This document shows, in pieces, positions 8,228 through 18,423 of a DNA stretch of 64,000 nt. How positions within the stretch are numbered: the first letter of the stretch is position 1; each line of letters starts with the position of its first letter. Source of the stretch: CAXTSE01 sp035554115 (lineage in GTDB: Bacteria; Actinomycetota; Actinomycetes; Actinomycetales; Microbacteriaceae); assembly GCA_035554115.1 (NCBI GenBank), contig DATMIW010000029.1:124001-188000 (forward strand), given 5' to 3'. The notes under the pieces are model-generated. The model did no database searches and was not told the origin of the DNA. It saw only the letters and a list, made by a program, of their open reading frames with translations. The translations under genes and the position numbers were made by a program.

Positions 8228-8872
8228 ATGACGCGCTTCCTCGTCGTCCTCGACGTGGACTCGACGCTTATCGAGAACGAGGTCATTGAACTACTGGCCG
8301 AAGAGGCTGGGACCGAGGCGGCGGCGGCCGTCGCTGCCACCACATTTCGAGCGATGAATGGTGAGATCGATTTCGAAGAGAGCCTGCGCCATCGGGTCCG
8401 TTCCCTTGCGGGGCTTCCGGTCTCGGTTTTCGAAACCGTAGCTTCGCGGATTACCGTCACCGACGGCGTCCCCGAGCTCATTGCCGGCGTGCATGCTGCG
8501 GGAGGCCTGGTTGGTGTTGTGTCGGGCGGCTTCCACGAGATCCTCGATCCGATAGCGGCAAGGCTGGGTCTCGACAGCTGGCGTGCCAACCGTCTTGAGG
8601 TCGCCGATGGTCGTCTGACGGGCCAGGTGACTCCGCCGGTCATCGATGCTGCGGCTAAGGCAGCGACCCTCATCGAATGGGCGGAGGAGGCGGGAATCCC
8701 GCTCCGGCAGACCGTGGCCGTCGGAGATGGGGCGAACGATCTTCCGATGATGGCGATCAGCGGATTGTCTGTGGCTTTCGATGCGAAGGCTCCCGTTCGC
8801 GAACGGGCCGATGTCGTCCTCGACGAGCGCGATCTATCCCAGGTACTGCCGCTTCTCGGACTTCCCCGCTAA
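8228..8872 (+). CDS. serB: Phosphoserine phosphatase
   Basis: This 214-residue HAD-family enzyme removes phosphate from phosphoserine in the last step of serine synthesis. Motif I is DVDST with the nucleophilic first aspartate, motif II lies in VVSGGFHEI, and motif IV is GDGANDLPM. It is the short form without an N-terminal ACT domain. GGAAGG precedes the ATG at 8228. It follows glgC by 28 bases, probably on the same transcript, and converges with fabG. Another small-molecule HAD phosphatase role cannot be excluded, but the match to SerB is close. Confidence 0.88.
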   Translation: MTRFLVVLDVDSTLIENEVIELLAEEAGTEAAAAVAATTFRAMNGEIDFEESLRHRVRSLAGLPVSVFETVASRITVTDGVPELIAGVHAAGGLVGVVSGGFHEILDPIAARLGLDSWRANRLEVADGRLTGQVTPPVIDAAAKAATLIEWAEEAGIPLRQTVAVGDGANDLPMMAISGLSVAFDAKAPVRERADVVLDERDLSQVLPLLGLPR

Positions 8873-8886
8873 ACGACTCGGGACGC

Positions 8887-9594
8887 TTAGTGGCCCATTC
8901 CGAGGCCGCCGTCGACGGGGATCACGGCTCCAGAGATGTAGGACGCGTCGTCGGAGGCGATCCAGGCGATGACTTTCGCGACCTCGCTGGGCGCTGCATA
9001 GCGACCGGCCGGAATCGCCTTGCGGTACTCGGCCTGCTGCGCCTCCGGCAACTCGGCGGTCATATCCGTTTCGATGAATCCCGGCGCAACAACGTTTGCG
9101 GTGATTCCCCGGCTTCCGAGCTCGCGGGTTATGGATCGAGCGAGTCCAACCATGCCGGCCTTCGACGAGGAATAGTTGGCCTGCCCGGCGCCGCCGTAGA
9201 GCCCCACGACGCTCGACACCAGAATCACTCGCCCGAATCGCGCTTTGACCATCCCTTTGGTGGCGCGTTTGACGACTCGGAAGGCTCCCCCCAGGTTCGT
9301 GTCAACAACCACATCGAAGTCCTCGTCCGACATGCGCATAAGCAGCATGTCGCGCGTGATTCCCGCGTTCGCGACAACGACCTCCACCGGACCGAGGGCG
9401 GCCTCGATCTCGACGAATGCGGCATCCAGCGCGTCACCGTCGGTGACGTCTGCGCGGACGGTCAGAGTGCCCTCGGGGCCGGATCCGGAACGTGCCGTGA
9501 CAGCGACACGGTGCCCGCCTGCCACAAATTCTTCTGCAATGGCATATCCGATTCCTCGGTTGCCACCGGTGACCAGGACGGTGCGAGCTGTCAT
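8887..9594 (-). CDS. fabG: 3-oxoacyl-ACP reductase-type short-chain dehydrogenase
   Basis: The 235-residue Rossmann protein has the cofactor loop TGGNRGIG, the NAG motif, the catalytic serine in VSSVVG and the YSSSK tyrosine-lysine pair, then PGFIETDM and the C-terminal PVDGGLGMGH. The pattern is that of FabG, which reduces 3-oxoacyl-ACP with NADPH during fatty-acid elongation. It is next to no other fatty-acid gene, as is usual in Microbacteriaceae. TAGTCT 6 bases before the ATG (9601-9606), overlapped by a GGAGG-like sequence, marks the start. Confidence 0.85.
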   Translation of the reverse strand: MTARTVLVTGGNRGIGYAIAEEFVAGGHRVAVTARSGSGPEGTLTVRADVTDGDALDAAFVEIEAALGPVEVVVANAGITRDMLLMRMSDEDFDVVVDTNLGGAFRVVKRATKGMVKARFGRVILVSSVVGLYGGAGQANYSSSKAGMVGLARSITRELGSRGITANVVAPGFIETDMTAELPEAQQAEYRKAIPAGRYAAPSEVAKVIAWIASDDASYISGAVIPVDGGLGMGH

Positions 9595-9600
9595 GCCTCC

Positions 9601-9606
9601 AGACTA
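9601..9606 (-). promoter_or_regulatory. -10 element of fabG
   Basis: TAGTCT on the minus strand lies 6 bases from the fabG ATG. The bases between are GGAGGC, too close to act as a normal ribosome binding site, so a leaderless transcript is likely. Confidence 0.4.
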
Positions 9607-9650
9607 TCGGCGCTCTCTCGTTCACCCGGACGTAGGCTGTACTCAAGCCC

Positions 9651-9929
9651 ATGCGCAGCACCTCGACACCCATCACTGAACTGCCCCCGTCTCCTGACGC
9701 GGAGCGGCACTCCCGCATGATCAAATACTCGATCGCCATGGCGATTCGGATGGTCTGCATCGGGCTATGTCTCGTGGTTCCGGGATGGTGGTTGCTGATC
9801 CCCGCAGTCGGCGCGGTGGTGCTTCCGTATTTCGCGGTGGTGATTGCCAACAACTCGCGGTCGGCGCCCGTGGCAGCTGTCGGGCGACCCGGCGCTGTCG
9901 TCCCGGTGAAAGACCGGCCCGGACTGTGA
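9651..9929 (+). CDS. DUF3099 family small membrane protein
   Basis: The 92-residue protein has a short hydrophilic N-terminus, then two adjacent hydrophobic segments at about residues 26-44 and 48-66, then a basic tail ending VPVKDRPGL. This fits the DUF3099 family of actinobacterial membrane proteins, whose function is unknown. It is the first gene of a four-gene operon; its TGA overlaps the next GTG by 4 bases, and the operon continues with SURF1, so a link to respiratory membrane biogenesis is possible but not shown. Confidence 0.75.
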   Translation: MRSTSTPITELPPSPDAERHSRMIKYSIAMAIRMVCIGLCLVVPGWWLLIPAVGAVVLPYFAVVIANNSRSAPVAAVGRPGAVVPVKDRPGL

Positions 9930-10174
9930 TCGGATTCGGTGAGCGCCCCGCGGGCGCGCTCGGTGTGGAGTGCTCGGCGGCAGGCTGCTCGAAGGCGGCG
10001 GTGTGGCGGGTCAACTGGCGCAATCCGCGCATCCATGGTCCCGAGCGCGTCAAAGTATGGCTGGCCTGCGAGGACCACCGTGACCATCTCGAGTCCTACT
10101 TAGCGACGCGCGGATTCCCTGTCATCGTCTCGCCTCGGGACACCCCCGTTGATGTCGTCCCGGAGCAGGTGTGA
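9926..10174 (+). CDS. Small protein with a Cys/His metal site, function unknown
   Basis: This 82-residue soluble protein has C16, C21, C48 and H51 in a CxxxxC...CxxH arrangement, likely to bind zinc, followed by HLESYLATRGFP. I do not recognise a characterised family. The GTG at 9926 overlaps the DUF3099 stop as GTGA, and its own TGA overlaps the SURF1 GTG in the same way, so translation is coupled across all three. The neighbourhood suggests a helper role around SURF1, inferred from position only. Confidence 0.65.
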   Translation: MIGFGERPAGALGVECSAAGCSKAAVWRVNWRNPRIHGPERVKVWLACEDHRDHLESYLATRGFPVIVSPRDTPVDVVPEQV

Positions 10175-11010
10175 CAGACGAGCGCGGCACGACCGCGCCG
10201 CGAGGTGTGCGCCGCTGGGGAGGGTATGTCGCGCTTGTTGTCGTGTTCGCCGTGGTGTGCGGATTGCTGTCCTGGTGGCAGTGGGCACGGCGAACCGAGG
10301 CCGTGACAGAGATCCACCGGGTCGCGGTCAACTTCGATGCCCGCCCTATGCCTCTGGCGACGGCGCTCCCGTCGCTCGCGGCGTGGGACGAGGACGAGGA
10401 ATGGCGCCCCGTTGAGCTGCGCGGTCGCTATCTCGTCGACGAGCAGCTATTGGTGCGAAATCGGCCCTACAACGGCAATCCCGGATACGAGCAACTCGTT
10501 CCGGTGCTGCTCGACGACGGAACTGTTTTCGTCGTCGACCGCGGGTGGATCCCCTCTGGCGACAACATCGACAAACCGGATTCGGTTCCGTCTCCCCCGT
10601 CCGGCACCGTGACGATCGTCGCCCGCCTCAAACCCGGCGAGCCCGTTATCCCCGGTCGCGGAGCACCCCATGGTCAGATTGCAACGATCAACCTCCCGAC
10701 TGTTGCTCACGAGGTCGACCGCCCGAGCTACACCGGTGCGTACGGGCTGTTGGACACTGAAGACCCCGCGACCGCCGCCGGTCTTCCTGCGCTCAAGCCC
10801 GACGCCGATGAGGGACCACATTTGTCGTATGCCCTGCAGTGGATCGCCTTCGGCATCCTGGCCTTCATTGGACTGGCGTGGGCATTCCGTCGCGAGCGGC
10901 GCATTGCGGCGCTACCGGTCGCCGAACAGGCAGCCGCACGTAATCCGAAGCGTCGGTCCATTGATTCCGACGTCGAAGACGACATTCTCGATCGAATGGA
11001 CCAGAGATGA
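10171..11010 (+). CDS. SURF1 family cytochrome oxidase assembly protein
   Basis: The 279-residue protein has the SURF1 layout: an N-terminal transmembrane helix near residues 18-37 ending SWWQWARR, a periplasm-facing domain with VLVRNRPYNG-like and FVVDRGWIP motifs, and a C-terminal transmembrane helix near 226-244. SURF1 proteins assist heme a insertion into cytochrome c oxidase subunit I. The heme A genes ctaA and ctaB are at 25-27 kb. It starts at GTG 10171, overlapping the gene before it by 4 bases, and its stop overlaps the next ATG. Confidence 0.9.
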   Translation: MTDERGTTAPRGVRRWGGYVALVVVFAVVCGLLSWWQWARRTEAVTEIHRVAVNFDARPMPLATALPSLAAWDEDEEWRPVELRGRYLVDEQLLVRNRPYNGNPGYEQLVPVLLDDGTVFVVDRGWIPSGDNIDKPDSVPSPPSGTVTIVARLKPGEPVIPGRGAPHGQIATINLPTVAHEVDRPSYTGAYGLLDTEDPATAAGLPALKPDADEGPHLSYALQWIAFGILAFIGLAWAFRRERRIAALPVAEQAAARNPKRRSIDSDVEDDILDRMDQR

Positions 11011-12494
11011 CAGCCGAGGCCGAGCCGCCCGAGCCACGAAATACCGAGCCGAGCGGTATCGACCCGATCGACCTCGAGACAACTCTCCGCGTGCTGCAGC
11101 AGATGGTCACGGTCGACGAAACGCATCCCGATTATGTGCAACTCAGGCGAGCGACCGCCCAGATGTTCAAGTCGGTGAAGAAGGTGCGTCGGCTGGCGAT
11201 TCGCGCGCAGATCGCCGAGGCTGACAAATCTGTTATTGCGGCGACAGCAACAGGGGCGCCGGATCGCATCGATGACGAGACCCGTGGCATCCCGATCTCG
11301 TCAACGACTACGGCACCGACGGCGGGAACCCTGCTCAAGGCACGCAATTGCTATATCTGCAAGCAGCCGTATACGCGGGTTGACGCGTTCTATCACCAGC
11401 TCTGCCCCGACTGCGCGGCCATGAGTCATGCCAAGCGCGAGGCACGCACCGATCTGACGGGACGACGTGCCCTGCTGACCGGCGGTCGCGCGAAGATCGG
11501 CATGTACATTGCCCTTCGCCTGTTGCGTGATGGCGCCCACACCACCATCACAACGCGGTTCCCGCGGGATGCTGTGCGCCGCTTCTCCCGCTTGCCCGAC
11601 TCGGCGGAGTGGATCGACAGGCTCCGCATCGTCGGAATCGATCTGCGTGATCCCGCGCAGGTGATCGGTCTCACCGAATCGGTCGCCGAAGCCGGGCCCC
11701 TGGACATTCTCATCAACAACGCCACGCAGACGGTACGCCGCTCCCCCGGCGCCTATCAACCGCTTGTGGATGCGGAGCTCGCGCCGCTTCCCGACGGTCC
11801 GGTCCCCGAGGTGGTGTCGTTCGGTCACACCCATGACGCGCACCCGCTCGCCCTCGCGCAGTCGGTGGAATCGCATCCGCTTCTGTCAGCTGCCGTTGCG
11901 CGGGCCGAGCGACTCAGTGAACAGGCAATGGAGGCCGGGTCGAGCTCGCTCGAACGGCTCCACGCCGGCACCGCCATCGATGCCGGCGGTCTCATTCCCG
12001 ATCTTCACGATGTGAATTCCTGGACGCAGAGAGTTGAACAGGTCGACCCGCTCGAAATGCTTGAAGTTCAGCTCGCCAACACCACGGCGCCGTTCATTCT
12101 GATTTCGAAGTTGCGTCCCTCGCTCGCGGCTTCTCCCGCCGCGCGGACGTATGTCGTAAATGTCTCAGCGATGGAGGGCGTTTTCGGTCGCGGCTACAAG
12201 GGACCGGGGCATCCCCACACGAATATGGCGAAGGCCGCCGTCAACATGCTGACGCGCACGAGTGCCCGGGAAATGTTCGAAAGCGACGGCATCCTGATGA
12301 CGAGTGTCGACACCGGGTGGATCACCGATGAGCGGCCGCATCCCACGAAGGTACGTCTGGCCGAGGAGGGCTTCCATGCGCCGTTGGACCTCGTCGACGG
12401 CGCGGCCCGCGTCTACGACCCGATCGTGCGCGGTGAAGCCGGTGAGGACCTCTTCGGCGTCTTCCTCAAGGACTACTCCCCCGGCGCCTGGTAG
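11007..12494 (+). CDS. Zinc-ribbon short-chain dehydrogenase without the catalytic tyrosine
   Basis: The 495-residue protein has an N-terminal helical part, a likely zinc site with C115/C118 (CYICKQPY) and a second CPDC pair near residues 134-137, then an SDR Rossmann domain starting TGGRAKIG near residue 158 with the NNA motif intact. The usual YxxxK is replaced: the lysine is in HTNMAKAA (about K409), but a threonine stands where tyrosine should be. The catalytic serine position is kept in VNVSAME. An insertion of roughly 90 residues lies in the middle of the SDR domain. It is coupled to SURF1 by an ATGA overlap. The substrate is unknown. Confidence 0.75.
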   Translation: MTAEAEPPEPRNTEPSGIDPIDLETTLRVLQQMVTVDETHPDYVQLRRATAQMFKSVKKVRRLAIRAQIAEADKSVIAATATGAPDRIDDETRGIPISSTTTAPTAGTLLKARNCYICKQPYTRVDAFYHQLCPDCAAMSHAKREARTDLTGRRALLTGGRAKIGMYIALRLLRDGAHTTITTRFPRDAVRRFSRLPDSAEWIDRLRIVGIDLRDPAQVIGLTESVAEAGPLDILINNATQTVRRSPGAYQPLVDAELAPLPDGPVPEVVSFGHTHDAHPLALAQSVESHPLLSAAVARAERLSEQAMEAGSSSLERLHAGTAIDAGGLIPDLHDVNSWTQRVEQVDPLEMLEVQLANTTAPFILISKLRPSLAASPAARTYVVNVSAMEGVFGRGYKGPGHPHTNMAKAAVNMLTRTSAREMFESDGILMTSVDTGWITDERPHPTKVRLAEEGFHAPLDLVDGAARVYDPIVRGEAGEDLFGVFLKDYSPGAW

Positions 12495-12504
12495 CGGCGG
12501 CGCA

Positions 12505-14103
<1,599 letters not shown>

Positions 14104-14154
14104 AGCGGAAGTCCGTTCCGTCGAGAGGTGGAGGGTGGCCGAGGGGCCAGCCCC

Positions 14155-15279
14155 CTAGTCTACGTGAGCGCTGTGCCGCCTGGCTGCGCCGGCGAACTCC
14201 TGCTCTCGACGAGCCCCGACCGTCACAGATTGCGGCGAGCGGAAGGACAGGAGCTCCGTCCAGATCGGCGCCCTGTCAAGGAGCTGAATGTCGGGGAGTA
14301 CCCGAGCCGCCTCCTGCACGGTGACTGTCGCCTCAAGTTCCGAAAGACGGGCACCCAGACACCGGTGGATCCCGGAGCCGAAGGCGATGCTGTAGGCGGT
14401 CCCGTTGGCTCCGGGCGCGTGGTTTCCGGTGAGCTCCAGCAGTACCTCGGCTCCAGCCGGTATCGTCTCGCCACCAACTGTCACGTCGACCGCCGCCACC
14501 CGTCTCGCCGTCGGCCCGGGCGAATTCGTCGCGAGTACGTGGCGCACGGCAGCTGTTGCCGCCTGACGTGATTCCAGTTCGGCCCACGGGGTGCCGACGC
14601 TCCCGTCGAGCACACGGAACATCGTGGTGCTGATCAACTGCGAGGTTGTCTCCTGGCCGGCGATGAGCAAGAAATATCCCAGGGAGCACATCTGGGCATC
14701 ACTCAGACCGTGTTCGGCAAGCGATGCGAACAGGTTCCGTTGGGGCGAGGCAATCGACTCCGCGACGAAGGCGCGCAGCCAGAGGTAGAACTCCGCGGCA
14801 TCGCGTGCCAGGTGCAGTTGGCGGTCGTCGTCGGGCCACCCCCAGAAAAGCTCAAGGGACTCCCGGCTCCACACCTTGAGCTGCTGGATGTCGCGCACGG
14901 GCAGGCCGAGCATCTCGAACATGAGGACGACGGGGGGCTCTGCCGCCACCGCGCTGACCAAGTCGACGCTGCCGTCAGCTGCCAGCCGTTCCCTTGCAGT
15001 GGTGAGAGCCGCCCGCACCAGCTCTCGGATGCGACCTTCCAGACCCGCGACAACGGCCGGGGTGAAATATGCCGAGACGACGCGCCGGATACCGTGATGC
15101 GACTCCCCGTCGTTGCTCGCAAGCACGGCGGGCAGGGCAAAATCGACCCTCTCGAGCACCCGCAGGCTGGCGGCCGTCAGCGGTGTCACGGCGAGCAGGG
15201 CATTGGCGGAGCTGAATTCCACGGGTCGGTTGAATACCTCGCGCACGACGCGGGGATCACGAATGACGTGGTAATTCAT
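14155..15279 (-). CDS. Shortened cytochrome P450 at the end of the biotin operon
   Basis: The 374-residue protein keeps the P450 heme signature FGSGIHRCLG with the thiolate ligand at about C307, and the I-helix AGQETT near residues 207-212. The C-helix H...RR stretch is also present. The ExxR pair is missing: the aligned positions are H247 and A250 in HVLATNSP. The meander before the heme loop is about 10 residues short and lacks the usual PDxFDxxR. The first about 40 residues of a normal P450 are absent, and no in-frame upstream start could restore them. The ATG at 15279 overlaps the bioD stop as ATGA. By position it may be a BioI-like enzyme that makes a pimeloyl precursor, but its activity is uncertain given the lost residues. 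Confidence 0.75.
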   Translation of the reverse strand: MNYHVIRDPRVVREVFNRPVEFSSANALLAVTPLTAASLRVLERVDFALPAVLASNDGESHHGIRRVVSAYFTPAVVAGLEGRIRELVRAALTTARERLAADGSVDLVSAVAAEPPVVLMFEMLGLPVRDIQQLKVWSRESLELFWGWPDDDRQLHLARDAAEFYLWLRAFVAESIASPQRNLFASLAEHGLSDAQMCSLGYFLLIAGQETTSQLISTTMFRVLDGSVGTPWAELESRQAATAAVRHVLATNSPGPTARRVAAVDVTVGGETIPAGAEVLLELTGNHAPGANGTAYSIAFGSGIHRCLGARLSELEATVTVQEAARVLPDIQLLDRAPIWTELLSFRSPQSVTVGARREQEFAGAARRHSAHVD

Positions 15280-15953
15280 ACGAGTCCATCCAACCATCCG
15301 CTGGCTGCGGACCGGAATTGGACCGGTGTCAACAGCGCAGCATCCTCGGGGATGTCACAGAGAGGGATGTCGCGCGCGGCAAAGTGCTCGTGATTGGTGG
15401 TCTCGATGAGTCCGGGGTCCTGGGGCCACGAACCGAGAACCAGCGCCTGCACAGCGATCTCTCGCCGTGCGAGGGCCTCTAGGGTGAGCGCCGTGTGGTT
15501 GAGCGTTCCCAGAGCAGCGCGAGCCACAACCACCATGGCGGCCTCCGGTCCGACGGCGATCGCGAGCTCCGCAAGAGTGTTGCGTTCGCCATCGAGCTCG
15601 ACGAGGAGCCCACCTGCCCCCTCGACCAGCACGTAGTCGAAACGTTCGGCGTAGGCGAGAATCCGCTCTGCATGCGCGTGGACGGTCGGCAAAGTCACTC
15701 CGTCGAGTTCGGCCGCCGGCACAGGAGCCATCGGGAGGCTGAGAACGACTCCCGCCTCAGCCTGCTCCACCCCCGAAAGCCTTTGTATCTCTGCGATATC
15801 GGAGTCACCTTCGGCGGCACCACTCTGGCAGGGCTTGTACACCGCAACTGTCTTGCCATGCTCGAGGAGCATGGAGGCAAGGGCTGCGGTCGCGATGGTC
15901 TTGCCGACTCCAGTGTCAGTACCTGTGACAAGCAGGATTCTCGACAGGGTCAT
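15276..15953 (-). CDS. bioD: Dethiobiotin synthetase
   Basis: The 225-residue ATP-dependent enzyme closes the ureido ring of dethiobiotin from 7,8-diaminononanoate and CO2. The P-loop GTDTGVGKT is at residues about 10-18, KPCQSG carries the lysine that binds substrate and phosphate, and VEGAGGLLV is the second conserved motif. It overlaps bioF upstream and the P450 downstream by 4 bases each (ATGA), so translation is coupled. Confidence 0.95.
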   Translation of the reverse strand: MTLSRILLVTGTDTGVGKTIATAALASMLLEHGKTVAVYKPCQSGAAEGDSDIAEIQRLSGVEQAEAGVVLSLPMAPVPAAELDGVTLPTVHAHAERILAYAERFDYVLVEGAGGLLVELDGERNTLAELAIAVGPEAAMVVVARAALGTLNHTALTLEALARREIAVQALVLGSWPQDPGLIETTNHEHFAARDIPLCDIPEDAALLTPVQFRSAASGWLDGLV

Positions 15954-17107
15954 GTCTCATCCCCCAGCACCGAACTCAGCACCGATGTTGCTCGGTCGAG
16001 CTCTGCCTCCGTGAGGGTCGCCCGCGCGACCAATCGCAGCCGAGAGATGCCGTCGGGCACCGAGGGCGGACGAAAGCACCCCACCATGACCCCGGCAGAG
16101 CGTGCGGACTGCATGGCAGAGAGCGCTGCTGCCGCATTCGGCATCCGGATCGACTGCACCGCTCCCACGCCCCGATCGAAGCGCTCGGCCATCGCTGGCT
16201 GGCGTAGGGCGATGCCATCCATCAGCCGTGTAGCCCGACGGCCGACCTCTGATGCCAGCGACGGTTCGGCACGAATGATCTCGATCGCGGTGTGCGCGGC
16301 TGCCGCCGCGGCGGGCGCGAGTGCTGTGTCAAATATGAAGCTGCGCGAGCGGTTGATCAGGTGTTCACGTACCCGTTTCGAGGAAAGCACCGCGCCTCCC
16401 TGGCTGCCGAGTGCTTTGGACAGGGTCGCGGTGACGATGACGTTGGGATGCCCGGCAAGCTCGCTCGCCGACACCGCGCCGCGACCGGCGCCGACAACAC
16501 CGATTCCGTGCGCCTCATCGACGAGCAACACGGCGTCGTACCGAACCGCGAGAGCCAGGAGTTCTGCTAACGGCGCCGCATCGCCAAGCACGCTGTAGAT
16601 CGACTCCACCACAAGGAGGGCACGAGGCTCGGTGCGCCCAGCAAGCAATTGTTCTGCTTCGTCGAGGGAATTGTGTTCAAACATCGCATGCGGCGAACGG
16701 CTAAGCCGCACACCGTCGACGATTGAGGCATGGCAGTGGCTATCGGCAACGATGAAGGTGGCGGGGCCTCCCAGGGCCGTGATTACGCCGAGATTAGCCA
16801 GGTAGCCCGAAGAGTAGACCAGTGCCGACTCCATGGAGACAAGGTGTGCGAGGGCGGCTTCCAGTTCCGTGTGCAGTTCCGTGGTGCCCGCGACGAGAGC
16901 CGAAGAGGTCGATCCGGTGCCCCAGGTATCCACGGCGTCCCGCGCGGCCGCAGCGAGTCGGGGGTCGCGCGCAAGGCCGAGGTAGTCATTGCTCGCAAGA
17001 TCCACTCCCGTGTCGTGAGGGGTTCGCATAATCAGCGCTCGTTCGAGACCGCGTTTAGAGCGAACCGCGGCCTGCTGATCGAGCCAACGATCCATGGACT
17101 CGTTCAC
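15950..17107 (-). CDS. bioF: 8-amino-7-oxononanoate synthase
   Basis: The 385-residue PLP enzyme condenses pimeloyl-ACP or pimeloyl-CoA with alanine in the first committed step of the biotin pathway. The PLP lysine is in TLSKALGSQGG, DEAHGIGV contacts the cofactor, and SNDYLGL and GTGSTSS lie near the N-terminus. The GTG at 17107 overlaps the bioA stop; an in-frame ATG 12 bases later (MDRW) is an alternative start. Confidence 0.95.
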   Translation of the reverse strand: MNESMDRWLDQQAAVRSKRGLERALIMRTPHDTGVDLASNDYLGLARDPRLAAAARDAVDTWGTGSTSSALVAGTTELHTELEAALAHLVSMESALVYSSGYLANLGVITALGGPATFIVADSHCHASIVDGVRLSRSPHAMFEHNSLDEAEQLLAGRTEPRALLVVESIYSVLGDAAPLAELLALAVRYDAVLLVDEAHGIGVVGAGRGAVSASELAGHPNVIVTATLSKALGSQGGAVLSSKRVREHLINRSRSFIFDTALAPAAAAAAHTAIEIIRAEPSLASEVGRRATRLMDGIALRQPAMAERFDRGVGAVQSIRMPNAAAALSAMQSARSAGVMVGCFRPPSVPDGISRLRLVARATLTEAELDRATSVLSSVLGDET

Positions 17108-18423
17108 GGCGCTGTCGACCCGGTGGTGTCCCCATGGACTTCAGCGACGGCCGAGACCATTCCTGCGGTGATGATTTCCGTCTCCGAGCTGTCGCAGATA
17201 AACGGAGGCATCGTGTACACCAGGTCACGGAATGGCCGAAGCCAGACTCCGTGCCGGATGCCAACGCGAGTCACCGCCGCAACATCAACCGGCGACGCCA
17301 GCTGGATGACGCCAACGGCCCCAATGGTGCGCACATCCTTCACAGCCGCTAGCTGCGCAGCCGGCGCGAGTCCCGAGGTGAGTTCAGCGTTGATGCGAGC
17401 GACATGTGCCTGCCACTCACCGGTCTCGAGAAGGTCAAGACTCGCGTTTGCCAGAGCGCAGGCAAGAGGGTTTGCCATGAAGGTCGGTCCGTGCAGCAAG
17501 GCGCCGGCACGACCGGCTGAGACAGTCATGGCAACACGCTCAGAACACAGCATCGCAGCAAGGCTCAGGTAGCCCCCTGTCAGAGCTTTGCCGACACACA
17601 TAATGTCGGGCGAGACGCCCGCGTGATCGGCGGCGAACAGCGCGCCGGTGCGTCCGAGCCCCGTGGCGATTTCGTCAAAAATCAGAAGCAGGCCGTGCCT
17701 GTCGGCGATGGCGCGCAGGGCGGTTAGACACTCGGCCGGATAGACATGCATGCCACCTGTTCCCTGGAGGACAGGCTCGATAACGATGGCGGCGAGTTCG
17801 TCACTATGCGCAAGGGCAAGGGACTTAACGTTGCTCGCCCACGCGGCGATTGTCTCGGGCGTAGCCTCAGCGGCTGCCGGTGGTCGGGGGGCAAAAAAGT
17901 TGTCGGCAAGGAGTCCGGGGAAGTCGGAGTGCATTCCGCCAACCGGGTCGCCGATGCCCATTGCCGCGAAGGTGTCGCCATGATAGCTGCCGTGAAACCC
18001 GAGAAAACGCTGGCGAGCCGGACGACCGGCCGCCGTTTGATACTGCACCGCGATCTTGAGCGCGACTTCCACCGACACCGAGCCGGAGTCAGCAAAGAAG
18101 ACACGATCAAGCCCGTCGGGTGTCATGGCGACAAGTCGTTCGGCGAGCCGAACAGCGGGTTCGTGGGTCAACCCGCCAAACATCACGTGACTAAATCGTG
18201 CGAGTTGCTCGGCTGCGGCGGCATCAAGAACAGGATTCCGGTATCCGTGGATCATGCACCACCACGACGCCATTGCGTCGATTGCTTCGGCCTGCTGTCC
18301 GCTTTCGCTCGTGAGGTGCAAACGCACACCCGTGGCGGCGTCGACCTGCCATAGCGGAGCGTTGTCGCCCACGGAGGAGTAGGGATGCCACAGTACGGCC
18401 CGATCCCGTTCAATCAGCTTCAT
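17104..18423 (-). CDS. bioA: Adenosylmethionine-8-amino-7-oxononanoate aminotransferase
   Basis: The 439-residue class III aminotransferase converts 8-amino-7-oxononanoate to 7,8-diaminononanoate with SAM as amino donor. It has WHPYSSVGDN at the N-terminus, ASWWCMIHGYRNP, GFHGSYHGDT, FDEIATGLGRTG and the PLP lysine in GKALTGGYL. The frame is open upstream, but the ATG at 18423 overlaps the bsaP TGA as ATGA and starts the homology (MKLIERDRAVLWHPY). It is the third gene of the biotin operon. Confidence 0.95.
   Translation of the reverse strand: MKLIERDRAVLWHPYSSVGDNAPLWQVDAATGVRLHLTSESGQQAEAIDAMASWWCMIHGYRNPVLDAAAAEQLARFSHVMFGGLTHEPAVRLAERLVAMTPDGLDRVFFADSGSVSVEVALKIAVQYQTAAGRPARQRFLGFHGSYHGDTFAAMGIGDPVGGMHSDFPGLLADNFFAPRPPAAAEATPETIAAWASNVKSLALAHSDELAAIVIEPVLQGTGGMHVYPAECLTALRAIADRHGLLLIFDEIATGLGRTGALFAADHAGVSPDIMCVGKALTGGYLSLAAMLCSERVAMTVSAGRAGALLHGPTFMANPLACALANASLDLLETGEWQAHVARINAELTSGLAPAAQLAAVKDVRTIGAVGVIQLASPVDVAAVTRVGIRHGVWLRPFRDLVYTMPPFICDSSETEIITAGMVSAVAEVHGDTTGSTAP

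Noticed and set aside
11612..11626. TCGACAGGCTCCG inside the dehydrogenase gene, similar to the repeat at 3965
   Set aside because: Only about 11 bases match, the partner arm is missing, and it encodes ordinary conserved-looking protein sequence.
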